Source of the DNA: Chamaesiphon sp041738715 | GTDB taxonomy: Bacteria; Cyanobacteriota; Cyanobacteriia; Cyanobacteriales; Chamaesiphonaceae | Assembly: GCA_041738715.1 (NCBI GenBank) | Contig: JBGSPI010000077.1 | Location: 31,918-95,917, forward strand | Length of the DNA stretch: 64,000 nt | Direction: 5' to 3' | Part shown: one piece after another, positions 17,288 through 27,081 of the stretch | Position numbering within the stretch: position 1 is the first letter of the stretch | How the letters are laid out: each line of letters opens with the position of its first letter | Program-made: the position numbers and the translations under genes | Notes under the pieces: generated by a model | Database searches by the model: none | Told to the model about the DNA's origin: nothing | Seen by the model: only the letters and a program-made list of their open reading frames with translations

Positions 17288-19512
17288 GTGAAGCAAACGA
17301 TAAATTGCGGACGATTTTGATTGTCGAAGATTCTCTAACATATCGGGAACAGCTACGTCGCTATCTATATCAAGACGATCGCTATAGCTATCATATTCTG
17401 GAAACAGAAACGGGCGCGGAAGGATTGAAACAATATCGAATTCTTCAACCTGATGCCATTTTGCTAGATTATGTACTGCCTGACATGAATGGATTGGAGT
17501 TCTTGCAGATTTTGCAGCAGCAGATCAAAAAGCCAGATCTTCCGGTTGTCTTGATGACAGCTTATGAGCGCGAGCAGTTAGCCGCCCAAGCAATCGAATA
17601 TGGCGCGCAGCAGTATCTGAATAAGTCTGAATCAACCACCGAAAATTTGCGCCTGTCACTGCACAACGCCATCAAACAAGGCGAACTCCTCCGTCAAGTC
17701 GCCGATCTCAAACTGCAAAACGAGCGACATCTGAAAGTTCTACATCAACAGGAAGAACAGTTGCGATTGGCACTAGCTTCTGCTCAGATGGGGATTTGGG
17801 ACTGGGATTTACTGACTGGGCAAATTCACTGGAATCGAGAACATCAAGAGTTATTTGGCTTGGAGCCGGGAAGTTTTGATGGCAGCTATGAAGCCTTCGA
17901 TCGCTGTATTCATCCAGACGATCGCAGTACTGTTCATCAATCTGTCGTGCAAGCGATCGAGGATCGATCGATCTTATGCCATCAATTCCGCATTATCTGG
18001 ATGGATAATAGCATTCACTGGATTGAAACACGGGGAGAGGCATATTTCAATGAAGATAGTCAACCGGTGCGGATGATTGGCACTGTTGTGAATATTGACG
18101 ATCGACAACGGGCACAAGCGATGCTCCAAAATCGCCTGGAACAGCAACGACTAGTGATGGATATGACTCAGCGGATCAGGCGATCGCTCGATCTATACGA
18201 GATCTTACAAACCACCGTTGATGAAGTCCGACAGTTTCTGCAAACAGATCGAGTTGTCGTCTATAAATTCGATCCTGATTGGAGCGGTAATGTGATCGTC
18301 GAGTCTGTAGGCACAGGTTGGATTTCACTCCTGGGCAAGCAGATTCATGACACCTGCCTCAGCAATTATGTAGAACGTTTTAAGCAGGGGGCAGTGACAG
18401 TAAAATCCGACATTTATAATGCCGGAATTGATGAGTGGCATTTGCAACTGCTCGCAAGTTTTCAAATTCGCGCCAATATGGTTGTACCAATTGTCCGTGG
18501 GAATGAATTATGGGGATTGCTGATTGCTCATCACTGCTCGGATATTCATCAGTGGCAAGATTCAGAGATCGATCTCGTTCAGCAGCTAGCTAGCCAAGTC
18601 AGTATTGCGATTCAACAAGTAGATCTGCTCGTCGAAGCCCAACTAGAATTGACGCAACGCAAACAAGCGGAGATGACACTTCAACTCCTGAATGCTGAAT
18701 TGGAACAGCGACAGACGGTAGAAAAACTCAAGGACGAATTTATTGGGATTGTCAGTCATGAATTGCGAACACCATTAACTTCCATGCGCGGTTCATTGGG
18801 TTTATTGGCAATGGGGGTGATGGATGATGAACCAGAGCAAATGAAGCAGATGATCGGGATTGCGGCTAGTGAGACAGAACGCCTGGTGCGGATGGTGAAC
18901 GATATTCTCGATCTGGAGAAATTGGAGACAGATCCCAATTCGCTAGAGCTAGAATGGTGCGATGCGGCACAGTTGATCCAGCGATCGATCGAAGTGATGA
19001 ATGGTAGTGCTGAAGAGGCTGGTGTGAAGCTAGATCTAAATTGCCCACCGATTCAGATTTGGGTGGCACCCGATCGAATTGTCCAAACATTTACCAATCT
19101 CCTCAGTAATGCGATCAAATTTTCACCGCCAGGGAGTACTGTATCGATCGAAGGAGAAGATCTTGATGCACCGATCGATCCGGGCGATCTGCCTTTATCT
19201 TCCAAGACAGATTTCCACCTGGACAAAACCAGCTTATCCCGTCAGGTGCGCTTCGCTATTACCGATCGTGGGCGGGGAATTCCGGCTGATAAACTAGAAA
19301 CCATCTTCAACCGCTTCCAACAAGTCGATGCCTCGGATTCCCGCGACAAGGGTGGTACTGGCTTAGGACTGGCAATTTGCAAATCGATCGTTGAGCAGCA
19401 CCAAGGACAAATCTGGGTGGAGAGTTTATGGGGACAAGGGAGTACATTTTTCCTGACATTACCACAGCCCATGAGTGAAACTCTGTTGTCGCAGGGTATG
19501 TTGAAGAAATAA
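17284..19512 (+). CDS. Hybrid sensor histidine kinase (REC-PAS-GAF-HisKA-HATPase)
   Basis: A 742-residue kinase. Order: N-terminal receiver (about 10-130, 'AILLDYVLPDMNG'), coiled linker, PAS/PAC (about 160-285), phytochrome-like GAF (about 300-450), HisKA with 'VSHELRTPLTSM' (near 500) and HATPase with the N box and 'GTGLGLAICKSI'. The GAF domain has WH where bilin-binding GAFs have CH, so a covalent chromophore is unlikely. The start ATG 17284 overlaps the stop of the preceding regulator (ATGA), so the two are coupled and probably partners. Confidence 0.88.
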   Translation: MSEANDKLRTILIVEDSLTYREQLRRYLYQDDRYSYHILETETGAEGLKQYRILQPDAILLDYVLPDMNGLEFLQILQQQIKKPDLPVVLMTAYEREQLAAQAIEYGAQQYLNKSESTTENLRLSLHNAIKQGELLRQVADLKLQNERHLKVLHQQEEQLRLALASAQMGIWDWDLLTGQIHWNREHQELFGLEPGSFDGSYEAFDRCIHPDDRSTVHQSVVQAIEDRSILCHQFRIIWMDNSIHWIETRGEAYFNEDSQPVRMIGTVVNIDDRQRAQAMLQNRLEQQRLVMDMTQRIRRSLDLYEILQTTVDEVRQFLQTDRVVVYKFDPDWSGNVIVESVGTGWISLLGKQIHDTCLSNYVERFKQGAVTVKSDIYNAGIDEWHLQLLASFQIRANMVVPIVRGNELWGLLIAHHCSDIHQWQDSEIDLVQQLASQVSIAIQQVDLLVEAQLELTQRKQAEMTLQLLNAELEQRQTVEKLKDEFIGIVSHELRTPLTSMRGSLGLLAMGVMDDEPEQMKQMIGIAASETERLVRMVNDILDLEKLETDPNSLELEWCDAAQLIQRSIEVMNGSAEEAGVKLDLNCPPIQIWVAPDRIVQTFTNLLSNAIKFSPPGSTVSIEGEDLDAPIDPGDLPLSSKTDFHLDKTSLSRQVRFAITDRGRGIPADKLETIFNRFQQVDASDSRDKGGTGLGLAICKSIVEQHQGQIWVESLWGQGSTFFLTLPQPMSETLLSQGMLKK

Positions 19513-19533
19513 GACTTAAATCGGCTAAATCTG

Positions 19534-19911
19534 ATGACCAGCAAACGGATTTTAATCGTAGATGACGACGAACGGATTCGGCAAGTTGTCAGGATGTGTT
19601 TAATTAAACTGGCCAAATGGCTGGTGATTACCGCCGCATCTGGACAGGAAGCCCTGCAACTAGCAACTGATGAACAACCAGATGCGATTTTACTAGATGT
19701 CTCGATGCCAGGTCTTGATGGCATTGAAACATTGGCACAACTTCGACAAAACCCGCAGACTGCGGCGATTCCGATCATTTTTCTCACGGCGAAAGTCCAG
19801 CGCACAGAGCAGTTACATTACCAAGAACTTGGCGTGGCGGGGCTAATTGTCAAACCCTTCGATCCGGTACAGCTTTCCCAGGAAATTAGCCGCTTACTGG
19901 GCTGGAATTAA
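19534..19911 (+). CDS. Single-domain response regulator (receiver only)
   Basis: A 125-residue CheY-like receiver: acidic pocket 'LIVDDDERIR', phosphoacceptor Asp in 'AILLDVSMPGLDG', and 'LTAK' and 'KPFDP' switch residues. No output domain. It lies 21 bp after the hybrid kinase on the same strand and is likely phosphorylated by it or by the Hpt protein upstream. Confidence 0.9.
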   Translation: MTSKRILIVDDDERIRQVVRMCLIKLAKWLVITAASGQEALQLATDEQPDAILLDVSMPGLDGIETLAQLRQNPQTAAIPIIFLTAKVQRTEQLHYQELGVAGLIVKPFDPVQLSQEISRLLGWN

Positions 19912-20116
19912 GTTAGAGGGGGGCGGGGGACTGGCAGTTTTTCCTGTCGGAGAGGGTTTGGGGATTTCATGCTTATTTGAGCAGTCGATTAGTCTTGTCT
20001 AAATATTTCTTTACATTATTGGATGATTTCTCCATAGTTTCTCCACTTTTGCTCGGTACCTTGAAATGAGACTCCAAAATTTCTTGGAAAATTAACACAA
20101 GCATCTGGACGTAATT

Positions 20117-21748
20117 ATGTACATCCCCACTCAAAAAAACCATATCAGCTTTAAAGAGTTAATCGTTGAGTTAAATCATCTCAAAACCAATGCTTTTAGT
20201 GGTAATGTGATCGTTCAGATAGTTGGAACTCCTGGCTGGGTTTTATCCTTCTCATCTGGACGGTTGGCTGCAATTAGTGGTGGTTTAGATAAGATCGATC
20301 GCTGGAGTCGCAGTTTGGCATTGGCTTCCCTCAATGTGCCATTGGATCGATTGGTTAAATCTAACAATAATGAAGAAATATTTTTAAATTCCAATAAACT
20401 AGCCCAAGAATGGGCTGTTAAAGAAGTCTTATTTGACATCATTCAGTTTAGTCAAAATAATGGAGATAGATTATCATATCAGATCGTTTCTAGTGGAAAT
20501 AATATTAAATCAAATTCAAATTTTCCACCTTTAGATATTCAGCCACTACTCCATGATGCAATTCAAGCTTGGCAAGAGTGGGAAAAAAATGGACTCAATG
20601 AATTCTCGCCTAGTTTGTTTGCAGTAATTCACCAACCAGATCAAGTGAGTAGTTATAATGTTGATCGAGATTTAGAACATCTAATTTCATCGATTGATGG
20701 TAATCGATCGCTGCGAAGTTTAGCGATTCACCATCAAAAAAAATTAACTGATCTGACGATTTCTATATTGCCTTTGCTCAAAGCAGGCATAGTTAAATTA
20801 AATCGACTACCTAAGTCAGTTATCGGCATAGATAGTTATGGTGATGAAATTATGTCACCGTTGTCGATACCTGAACAACATAGCAGAACCGATCTGGGTA
20901 ATTTAGCTACTAGCACAAACAATCTTGAAGTAGCTCCATTAATTGCGTGCATAGATGATAGTATCGCTGTATGTCAGAGCCTCAATCGAATTATCACAGA
21001 TAACGGCTATCGCTATCTGGGAATTCAAGATCCACTGAAAATTATTCCCACATTAATCAAGAATAAACCCAGTTTAATTTTCTTGGATTTAGTGATGCCA
21101 ATTACCAATGGTTATGAAGTGTGTGAACAAATCCGCAAAACACCATGCTTGGCAAATATTCCAATTATAATTTTAACTGGTAAGGATGGTTTAATCGATC
21201 GAGTAAGAACTAAATTTATTGGGGTCGATGGATTTCTCAGCAAGCCAGCTAAGGCGGAATCAATTCTGCCCATACTTGAAAAACATCTACCTCTCAACCG
21301 TTCGACTAGAGTGGTAGATGCGAACCAATCGATCGAGCCAAAAGATCCTCAAAATCAACAGCTAGATAAGTCTAAAAGTCTACCCAAACGAATTCTGATT
21401 ATTGATGATGACGACAATATCCGCGAAGTTGTCTCAATGTGCTTGCAAAAGCTCAAAGGTTGGAATGTTTCTGCAGCCGCATCAGGCGAAGAAGGCTTAC
21501 ATAGTCTGCGGACAGATAAACCAGATGCGATTGTCCTCGATATGATGATGCCCAATATGGATGGGTTGACCTTTTTGCGGACTCTCCGCGCAGATCCTAG
21601 CACACACCTGATTCCAGTTGTAATGTTGACTGCCAGCCGCCATTTGCCAGCCAGAAATGTGTCAGTGGAACTCGGTGTGGAGAATATTATCTCTAAGCCC
21701 TTTGTGCCAATTACGCTGGTACAGCAAATCGATCGAGTTCTGATCTGA
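20117..21748 (+). CDS. PatA-like regulator: DUF4388 domain plus two receivers
   Basis: A 543-residue protein. The N-terminal part (about 8-235) resembles the DUF4388/PatA N-terminal domain ('GNVIVQIVGTPGWVLSFSSGRLAAISGG'-like start). It is followed by a receiver (about 275-395, 'LIFLDLVMPITNG') and a second receiver (about 425-543, 'AIVLDMMMPNMDG'). PatA/PixG proteins act in heterocyst patterning or phototaxis in other cyanobacteria; the specific role here is unknown. It may be a further phosphoacceptor for the upstream cluster. Confidence 0.75.
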   Translation: MYIPTQKNHISFKELIVELNHLKTNAFSGNVIVQIVGTPGWVLSFSSGRLAAISGGLDKIDRWSRSLALASLNVPLDRLVKSNNNEEIFLNSNKLAQEWAVKEVLFDIIQFSQNNGDRLSYQIVSSGNNIKSNSNFPPLDIQPLLHDAIQAWQEWEKNGLNEFSPSLFAVIHQPDQVSSYNVDRDLEHLISSIDGNRSLRSLAIHHQKKLTDLTISILPLLKAGIVKLNRLPKSVIGIDSYGDEIMSPLSIPEQHSRTDLGNLATSTNNLEVAPLIACIDDSIAVCQSLNRIITDNGYRYLGIQDPLKIIPTLIKNKPSLIFLDLVMPITNGYEVCEQIRKTPCLANIPIIILTGKDGLIDRVRTKFIGVDGFLSKPAKAESILPILEKHLPLNRSTRVVDANQSIEPKDPQNQQLDKSKSLPKRILIIDDDDNIREVVSMCLQKLKGWNVSAAASGEEGLHSLRTDKPDAIVLDMMMPNMDGLTFLRTLRADPSTHLIPVVMLTASRHLPARNVSVELGVENIISKPFVPITLVQQIDRVLI

Positions 21749-21843
21749 ATTTGGATTACAGGAGAATATTATAAATTTTTTCATTAAGAATTGTAAAAAA
21801 CAATTAGAATAAAGAGGATATAAGAAAAATCTATTTAGCTCAG

Positions 21844-22173
21844 ATGTCTAAGCCGCTATCCTCAGAGCAAGAAATGCTCCAAAATATCCTCCAGCCTTTA
21901 CTCACAGACTTTGAGTACTGGTTTAGCCAATCGATCGAACTGCTCGAACGACAACAGATTTCCTTCCTAAATCCCCTAGTGCAAGCGGATCTGCTTGATC
22001 GCGTCAAACAAGCCCAGCAAGAGGTGCGGGTGGCTCAAATGCTCTTTCAGGCGATCGATAGTCAAGTTGGCGTAGAAACCAGTCAAATGCTCGGGTGGCA
22101 TCGACTTGTGACTGAATGTTGGCAAGTATCAATGCAGTTAAGACAGTCACAACAGACTAAAATAGAAGAGTAA
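21844..22173 (+). CDS. DUF2605 family protein
   Basis: A 109-residue, mostly helical cytosolic protein with 'LTDFEYWFSQSIELLE' and 'DLLDRVKQAQQEVRVAQMLF', features of the cyanobacterial DUF2605 family. Its function is not known. It is followed by a DUF2973 gene, and the two families are often neighbours in cyanobacteria. Confidence 0.75.
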   Translation: MSKPLSSEQEMLQNILQPLLTDFEYWFSQSIELLERQQISFLNPLVQADLLDRVKQAQQEVRVAQMLFQAIDSQVGVETSQMLGWHRLVTECWQVSMQLRQSQQTKIEE

Positions 22174-22311
22174 AGGTGATAATTCTCACCTTACTTCTCA
22201 TAAAAGCTAGATATATGTCGCCCCATGGCGCAATATGTTTCGATCTAGCTCCAACTTGCTATTGACTATTCACTTGCTATTTTTGTCCCTCTAGATGTGT
22301 GGGAAAATGCC

Positions 22312-22617
22312 ATGTTACAAATAATCTATCTCATCGCCTTTACTATTTTGGCATTTCTAGCGATCGGCAATCTGATCCGGAGTTTAATCGGTTTTAGCAT
22401 GGATGTACCACAACAAAGAACCATGCCCAATCGAAATTTTTCGGGTTATGGCTATCGATCCGGATCTGTTCCCCATCCCGAATTACTCGATGATATGGGG
22501 AATTTGACCAGTGAACCGTTGCTAATTATGAAATCAATTAGTATCGAGGATGCGCGGACGAGATTAGATGCACTGTACAATGATGATTCGCCCAAACCGG
22601 CTGAAGGCGAAAGTTAA
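22312..22617 (+). CDS. DUF2973 family small membrane protein
   Basis: A 101-residue protein with one N-terminal membrane helix (about 2-24) and a conserved soluble tail containing 'HPELLDDMGNLTSEPLLIMKS' and 'DARTRLDALY'. This is the cyanobacterial DUF2973 pattern. I chose the ATG at 22312 because the protein then begins at the membrane helix; a GTG five codons upstream is possible. Confidence 0.75.
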   Translation: MLQIIYLIAFTILAFLAIGNLIRSLIGFSMDVPQQRTMPNRNFSGYGYRSGSVPHPELLDDMGNLTSEPLLIMKSISIEDARTRLDALYNDDSPKPAEGES

Positions 22618-22641
22618 TCACCAGTAGCAACAGATCTATCA

Positions 22642-23502
22642 ATGTTCATCGATCGGCAAAAACTACTCTACTGCTCGATGTTGTCGATCGCCATTTTTTT
22701 GGTGTCCTGTCGTCAATTTGAAATACCATTCGGCAGGGAGAGCAGCAATATTCACTTGCTGATGGGCAATCCATCGAACGCGACTACATCAGTGAGTAAT
22801 TCCGAAAATTATCTGATTACTCGGCCACAGTACGCACTGTCTTATTCTAAAAATAAAGGTATTCCTAATTGGGTTGCTTGGGAGCTAAACTCTACTTGGC
22901 TAGGTGATGCACCCCGAACAGGTAAATTTTCGCCAGACGAAGATTTACCCGTAGATTGGGAACGAGTCAAACCATCTGATTATACTGGTAGTGGCTTCGA
23001 TCGCGGTCACATGGTTAATTCGGAAGACCGTAGCCGCTCACCAGCAGATAATCTGGCAACTTTTTTGATGACGAATATTCTCCCTCAATCACCTGATAAT
23101 AATCAGGGAGTATGGGTGCAACTAGAAAACTACTCGCGGCAATTAGTTAGATCTGGTAAAGAATTATTTATTGTTTCCGGCGGGCACGGGCAAGGGGGGA
23201 TTGGATTAAAGGGTGCAAAAGCCACTGTCGGACGGGGTAAAGTAGTTGTCCCGGCTCTAACCTGGAAAGTCGTTTTAGTCCTAAATAGACCCAATTCTGG
23301 GGTGGCTGGAGTCGATAAAAATACCCAAACAATTGCAGTCATTGTCCCGAATAAACAAGGAATTAAATTTGACTCCTGGCGGCAATATCTAACTTCAGTG
23401 CAAGAAGTAGAAAAATTGACTGGATATCGATTTTTTACTAGTGTACCTGAAGGTATTCGATCGGCGATCAATGCGAAGACCTACACCACACCATCGCCAT
23501 AG
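22642..23502 (+). CDS. DNA/RNA non-specific endonuclease, exported lipoprotein
   Basis: A 286-residue NUC1-type beta-beta-alpha metal nuclease. The catalytic signature is 'FDRGHMVNSEDRS' near residue 120, and 'TNILPQSPDNNQGVW' supplies the conserved Asn metal ligand. The N-terminus has a hydrophobic signal ending in 'LVSC', a lipobox, so the enzyme is probably anchored outside the inner membrane. Such nucleases degrade external or periplasmic nucleic acid. It follows the DUF2973 gene by 24 bp. Confidence 0.85.
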   Translation: MFIDRQKLLYCSMLSIAIFLVSCRQFEIPFGRESSNIHLLMGNPSNATTSVSNSENYLITRPQYALSYSKNKGIPNWVAWELNSTWLGDAPRTGKFSPDEDLPVDWERVKPSDYTGSGFDRGHMVNSEDRSRSPADNLATFLMTNILPQSPDNNQGVWVQLENYSRQLVRSGKELFIVSGGHGQGGIGLKGAKATVGRGKVVVPALTWKVVLVLNRPNSGVAGVDKNTQTIAVIVPNKQGIKFDSWRQYLTSVQEVEKLTGYRFFTSVPEGIRSAINAKTYTTPSP

Positions 23503-23597
23503 ATGGCCTACAGCTAAATGTCATCTCTTTCCAGTAGCGATGTTTTGAGGCTAAAGCCCCGTCTCTATACTGTTTATTGTAAACTGATAAAAGCACG

Positions 23598-24842
23598 ATG
23601 CTAGTCTACGAATTCAAGTTATCTGGAACTACACAGCAGTATCGCCTCATTGATGAAGCGATTCGTACTGCTCTGTTTATTCGGAATAGTTGCGTTCGCT
23701 ACTGGATAGACAATACCAAAATTGGTAAATACGATCTGTCAGCACTTTGCAAAGTTCTATCTAAAGAGTTTTCGTTTGCCAACAAACTTAACTCGATGGC
23801 TAGACAAGCTAGTGCGGAAAGAGCTTGGTCGTCAATCTCTCGCTTCTACGAAAATTGCAAGAAAAAAATCAAGGGTAAGAAAGGTTATCCAAAGTTCAAA
23901 CGACGGGGTAATTCAGTTGAGTATAAAACCTCTGGATGGGCACTGTCTGAGGATCGGAAACACTTAGTTTTGACTGATGGGCATAATGTCGGCAGAATGA
24001 AGCTAGTAGGGACTTATGACTTGCACTATTATCAAGTAGAACAAATTAAAAGGGTTCGATTAGTTCGACGAGCCGATGGTTATTATGCTCAATTTTTGAT
24101 TAAAGCAGAGCGAAATATTGACACTACGCCAACAGGTAAAACCATTGGATTAGATGTGGGCTTAAACCATTTCTACACTGATTCTAATGGCGGACAAGTT
24201 GAGAACCCTAGATTCTTGAGAAAGTCTGAGAAGTCCATCAAGAAACTTCAAAAGCGAGTATCGAGAAAGTTTAGTAAAGCCAGAAAGCAGGAGAAAATAA
24301 AGCAGTCCAATAACTATCTAAAAGCCAAGAATAAATTAAGTAGGAAGCACTTAAAAGTATCTCGCCAGCGTAAAGACCATGCAGTGAAACTCGCACGGTG
24401 CGTAGTAATGTCTAACGACGTTGTGGTGTATGAAGACTTGAAAGTTGCGAATATGGTGAAAAACCATAAGTTGGCTAAAAGTATTAGTGACGCTAGTTGG
24501 TATCAATTCAGGGTATGGATTGAGTATTTTGGGCGAATCTTTGGGCGAACTACGATTGCTGTAGCTCCCCAATACACTAGCCAAGATTGCTCTAATTGCG
24601 GTAAACGGGTGCAGAAAACATTAAGCACTAGAACCCATAAATGTCCTCATTGTGGATATGCAGCGGATCGTGATGAGAATGCGGCTATCAACATTCTCAA
24701 GAAAGGAATAGCTACCACAGGGCATGTGGGAAGCTCAGTACTAGATACTGAAAACGCTTGGGGAGATTTGTCCTCTACTGTCGTTGGTGAAAGCCTGCAA
24801 CAGCAAGATAGGTCATTGAACCAAGAATCTCCCCTTTTCTAA
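23598..24842 (+). CDS. tnpB: TnpB, RNA-guided nuclease of IS200/IS605-type element
   Basis: A 414-residue TnpB. RuvC catalytic residues are visible: D186 in 'IGLDVG', E279 in 'VYEDL' and D359 in 'DRDENAA'. The zinc ribbon has C331, C334, C349 and C352. No tnpA is nearby, so the element is a solo TnpB unit that depends on a transposase elsewhere. TnpB proteins use an RNA made from the 3' end of their own gene as guide; here that end carries a strong hairpin and is directly followed by a group II intron. The protein appears intact. Confidence 0.92.
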   Translation: MLVYEFKLSGTTQQYRLIDEAIRTALFIRNSCVRYWIDNTKIGKYDLSALCKVLSKEFSFANKLNSMARQASAERAWSSISRFYENCKKKIKGKKGYPKFKRRGNSVEYKTSGWALSEDRKHLVLTDGHNVGRMKLVGTYDLHYYQVEQIKRVRLVRRADGYYAQFLIKAERNIDTTPTGKTIGLDVGLNHFYTDSNGGQVENPRFLRKSEKSIKKLQKRVSRKFSKARKQEKIKQSNNYLKAKNKLSRKHLKVSRQRKDHAVKLARCVVMSNDVVVYEDLKVANMVKNHKLAKSISDASWYQFRVWIEYFGRIFGRTTIAVAPQYTSQDCSNCGKRVQKTLSTRTHKCPHCGYAADRDENAAINILKKGIATTGHVGSSVLDTENAWGDLSSTVVGESLQQQDRSLNQESPLF

Positions 24843-24849
24843 AGGGGAG
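24829..24849 (+). repeat. Right-end hairpin of the TnpB element
   Basis: Perfect 9-bp stem CTCCCCTTT / AAAGGGGAG with loop TCT, overlapping the tnpB stop codon. Such hairpins mark IS200/IS605 ends and the 3' part of the guide RNA. Confidence 0.8.
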
Positions 24850-25442
24850 AGTGTGTGCGATTCGTTCCAGATGAATCACGGTAAAGTCCGTAAATAACTC
24901 TGGCAGCAAGGAAGCACGTCCAATTCAGAAATATATATTACTGGAAAAAAAAGAAGTAAATCCGAGCTGAACTCCTGAACTGATGTGAGTGCAAGCCTCA
25001 CCCGTCAGACTCAGACGTGACTCCTTATCTGCCCACGATGACCCGACTCGGAATTCGGGAGGTCGAAGCTGGGAACAGGACGCAATCAGACATCCAATAC
25101 GGGGTGACACTGGCGTTAATGGGGAGTTTCTATGATGAAACAGAGCCTAAAAAAGCAACCTACCCGTAAGGCAGGGCGTATTATCAAAACCCTGACCTCA
25201 CTGGATTTCAAAGCCCGCAGCATCATACACTCAATAGCTGCAAGAGTCTTGGGTTTCCAGTGGTTGAAGTGGCTACATCTAAGGGAACTAACAATCATTC
25301 AGGGGAACGAATAAAAACGAATCTAAGGTCTATAGATTGTCGAATCTAAAGTAAGCCAGACGAGTGGACTAACTCCTTAGAATCGGGTAAGACGACCCGT
25401 AATTGGGTCGAGGTATTCAGAATACACTACATCGAGTAGAGC

Positions 25443-26954
25443 ATGATTGGACAGAGTTTAACAGCTACTGAATCTTGGATGAAACTCCCTTGGAAACAAT
25501 TCCGACGGGATTTATTCCGCCTACAAAATCGCGTGTACAAAGCAATCCAAGTTGGAGACAAGCGCAAAGCTCAGTCACTACAGAAACTGATTCTTAAATC
25601 ACGAGCCGCGAGGCTACTGGCGATCCGCCAAGTAACACAGCTAAACGCTGGCAAAAAGACGGCAGGTATCGACGGGAAAGCGTCCCTCACCATTGAAGAA
25701 CGCTTTGCCCTGAGTGCAACACTCGAATCGAATACTAACACATGGCAGCATGAAGGTTTAAGAGAAATCCCTATCCCTAAAAAAGATGGAACAACTCGGA
25801 TGCTAAAAGTGCCTACCATAGCCGACCGAGCTTGGCAATGTATCGCCAAATTCGCACTCGAACCAGCGCACGAAGCAACTTTCCATGCTCGTAGCTACGG
25901 GTTCAGGACTGGTCGTTCGGCGCATGACGCGCAGAAATACCTTTACCTAAACCTCAGCTCAAGTGCAAAAGGTATCGACAAACGAGTAATCGAATTAGAT
26001 ATCGAGAAGTGTTTCGACAGAATCTCACATACCTCAATCATGGACAACCTCATCGCACCAGCAGGACTAAAACTCGGTATCTTCCGATGTCTAAAAGCTG
26101 GAACCAATGTAGGCTTCCCAGAGCAAGGAACGCCACAAGGCGGGGTCGTGAGTCCACTGTTAGCTAACATCGCATTAAACGGCATTGAGGATATCCATCC
26201 CTCAGTGCGTTATGCAGATGACATGGTAATTTTCCTCAAACCTGGGGAAGATGAAGACCTCATACTTAATAATATCAGCCAGTTCTTAGCAGCAAGAGGG
26301 ATGAAGGTCAGCGAACGCAAGACCAAGATAACCGCTACGACAGATGGGTTTGATTTCCTCGGCTGGCACTTTAAAGTCCAGAAAAACGGCAAGTTTAAAA
26401 GTACTCCCTCAGTGGAGAACTTTAAGACCTTTCGTAAGAAAGTAAAACACATCGTCAACAACTCTGGATATGGTGCTGCGGTTAAGGCTGAGAAATTAGC
26501 CGCCGTGGTTAGAGGCTGGCGGAATTACCACAAATATTGCAAGATGGATGGGGCGAGAAATTCACTCGTCTTTATCGAAAATCGCGCATTTAAGGTATTC
26601 AATAAAGAAACTAAGCAGAATCGCTACTCTAGCAAGAAATTGTTAAATCAAGCATTCCCCTCTGTCTCTTACGCCGAAAACAAACACGTCAACGTTAGAG
26701 GAACTAAATCACCTTATGACGGAGATGTCCAGTACTGGAGTGAGCGCAATAGCAAACTCTACGATGGAGCAACCTCTAAAGCCCTCAAAAAGCAAAACCA
26801 TTCGTGTGCGAGATGTGGATATAGACTCACAAGTGAAGAAAGAGTACATCTACATCACATCGACGGCAATCACGACAATTGGAGAGCCAAGAATCTCGAA
26901 GCCCTCCACGAATCGTGCCACGATTATATCCACATGAGCAAGTCGCGTGACTAG
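25443..26954 (+). CDS. ltrA: Group II intron reverse transcriptase/maturase with HNH endonuclease
   Basis: A 503-residue multifunctional retroelement protein. The RT domain (about 60-310) has 'TPQGGVVSPLLANI' and the catalytic 'YADD' box near residue 258. The maturase X domain follows (about 330-400, 'LAAVVRGWRNYHKYCK'). The C-terminal HNH nuclease has 'CARCGYRL', 'HLHHIDGNHDN' and 'HESCHDYIH'. It should splice and mobilise the surrounding intron. It starts at ATG 25443. Confidence 0.93.
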   Translation: MIGQSLTATESWMKLPWKQFRRDLFRLQNRVYKAIQVGDKRKAQSLQKLILKSRAARLLAIRQVTQLNAGKKTAGIDGKASLTIEERFALSATLESNTNTWQHEGLREIPIPKKDGTTRMLKVPTIADRAWQCIAKFALEPAHEATFHARSYGFRTGRSAHDAQKYLYLNLSSSAKGIDKRVIELDIEKCFDRISHTSIMDNLIAPAGLKLGIFRCLKAGTNVGFPEQGTPQGGVVSPLLANIALNGIEDIHPSVRYADDMVIFLKPGEDEDLILNNISQFLAARGMKVSERKTKITATTDGFDFLGWHFKVQKNGKFKSTPSVENFKTFRKKVKHIVNNSGYGAAVKAEKLAAVVRGWRNYHKYCKMDGARNSLVFIENRAFKVFNKETKQNRYSSKKLLNQAFPSVSYAENKHVNVRGTKSPYDGDVQYWSERNSKLYDGATSKALKKQNHSCARCGYRLTSEERVHLHHIDGNHDNWRAKNLEALHESCHDYIHMSKSRD

Positions 26955-26962
26955 AATATCGG

Positions 26963-26996
26963 GAGCTGGGTGCTGTGAAAGCAGCACGCCCAGATC
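26963..26996 (+). ncRNA. Group II intron domain V
   Basis: A 34-nt hairpin starting GAGCTGGGTGCTG, with GAAA tetraloop and GCAGCAC return strand ending CCCAGATC. It has the catalytic-core length and GNRA loop expected of domain V. Confidence 0.85.
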
Positions 26997-27081
26997 TAAT
27001 TGGGAGGGGCAGGGCTTAATAGCCCTCCTCGACCTAACTCGCTACTGGATCGAGCATGAATGAATTTTATCGCTATATTTA

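Larger units (their letters stand above)
24855..27038 (+). mobile_element. Group II intron with maturase ORF
   Basis: The 5' end matches the group II consensus (GTGCGATTCG...). The 3' part has a clear domain V (26963-26996) and domain VI ending about 27038 in CTAAC. Domains I-III occupy roughly 24855-25440 and the maturase ORF lies in domain IV. Total about 2.18 kb. All parts look intact, so it may be active. The 5' boundary lies only 5 bp after the TnpB hairpin, an arrangement like introns that insert behind terminators. Exact ends are inferred from consensus. Confidence 0.85.

Noticed and set aside
25132..25314. A 60-codon frame upstream of the maturase
   Set aside because: It lies in the structured RNA domains of the group II intron and lacks coding features.
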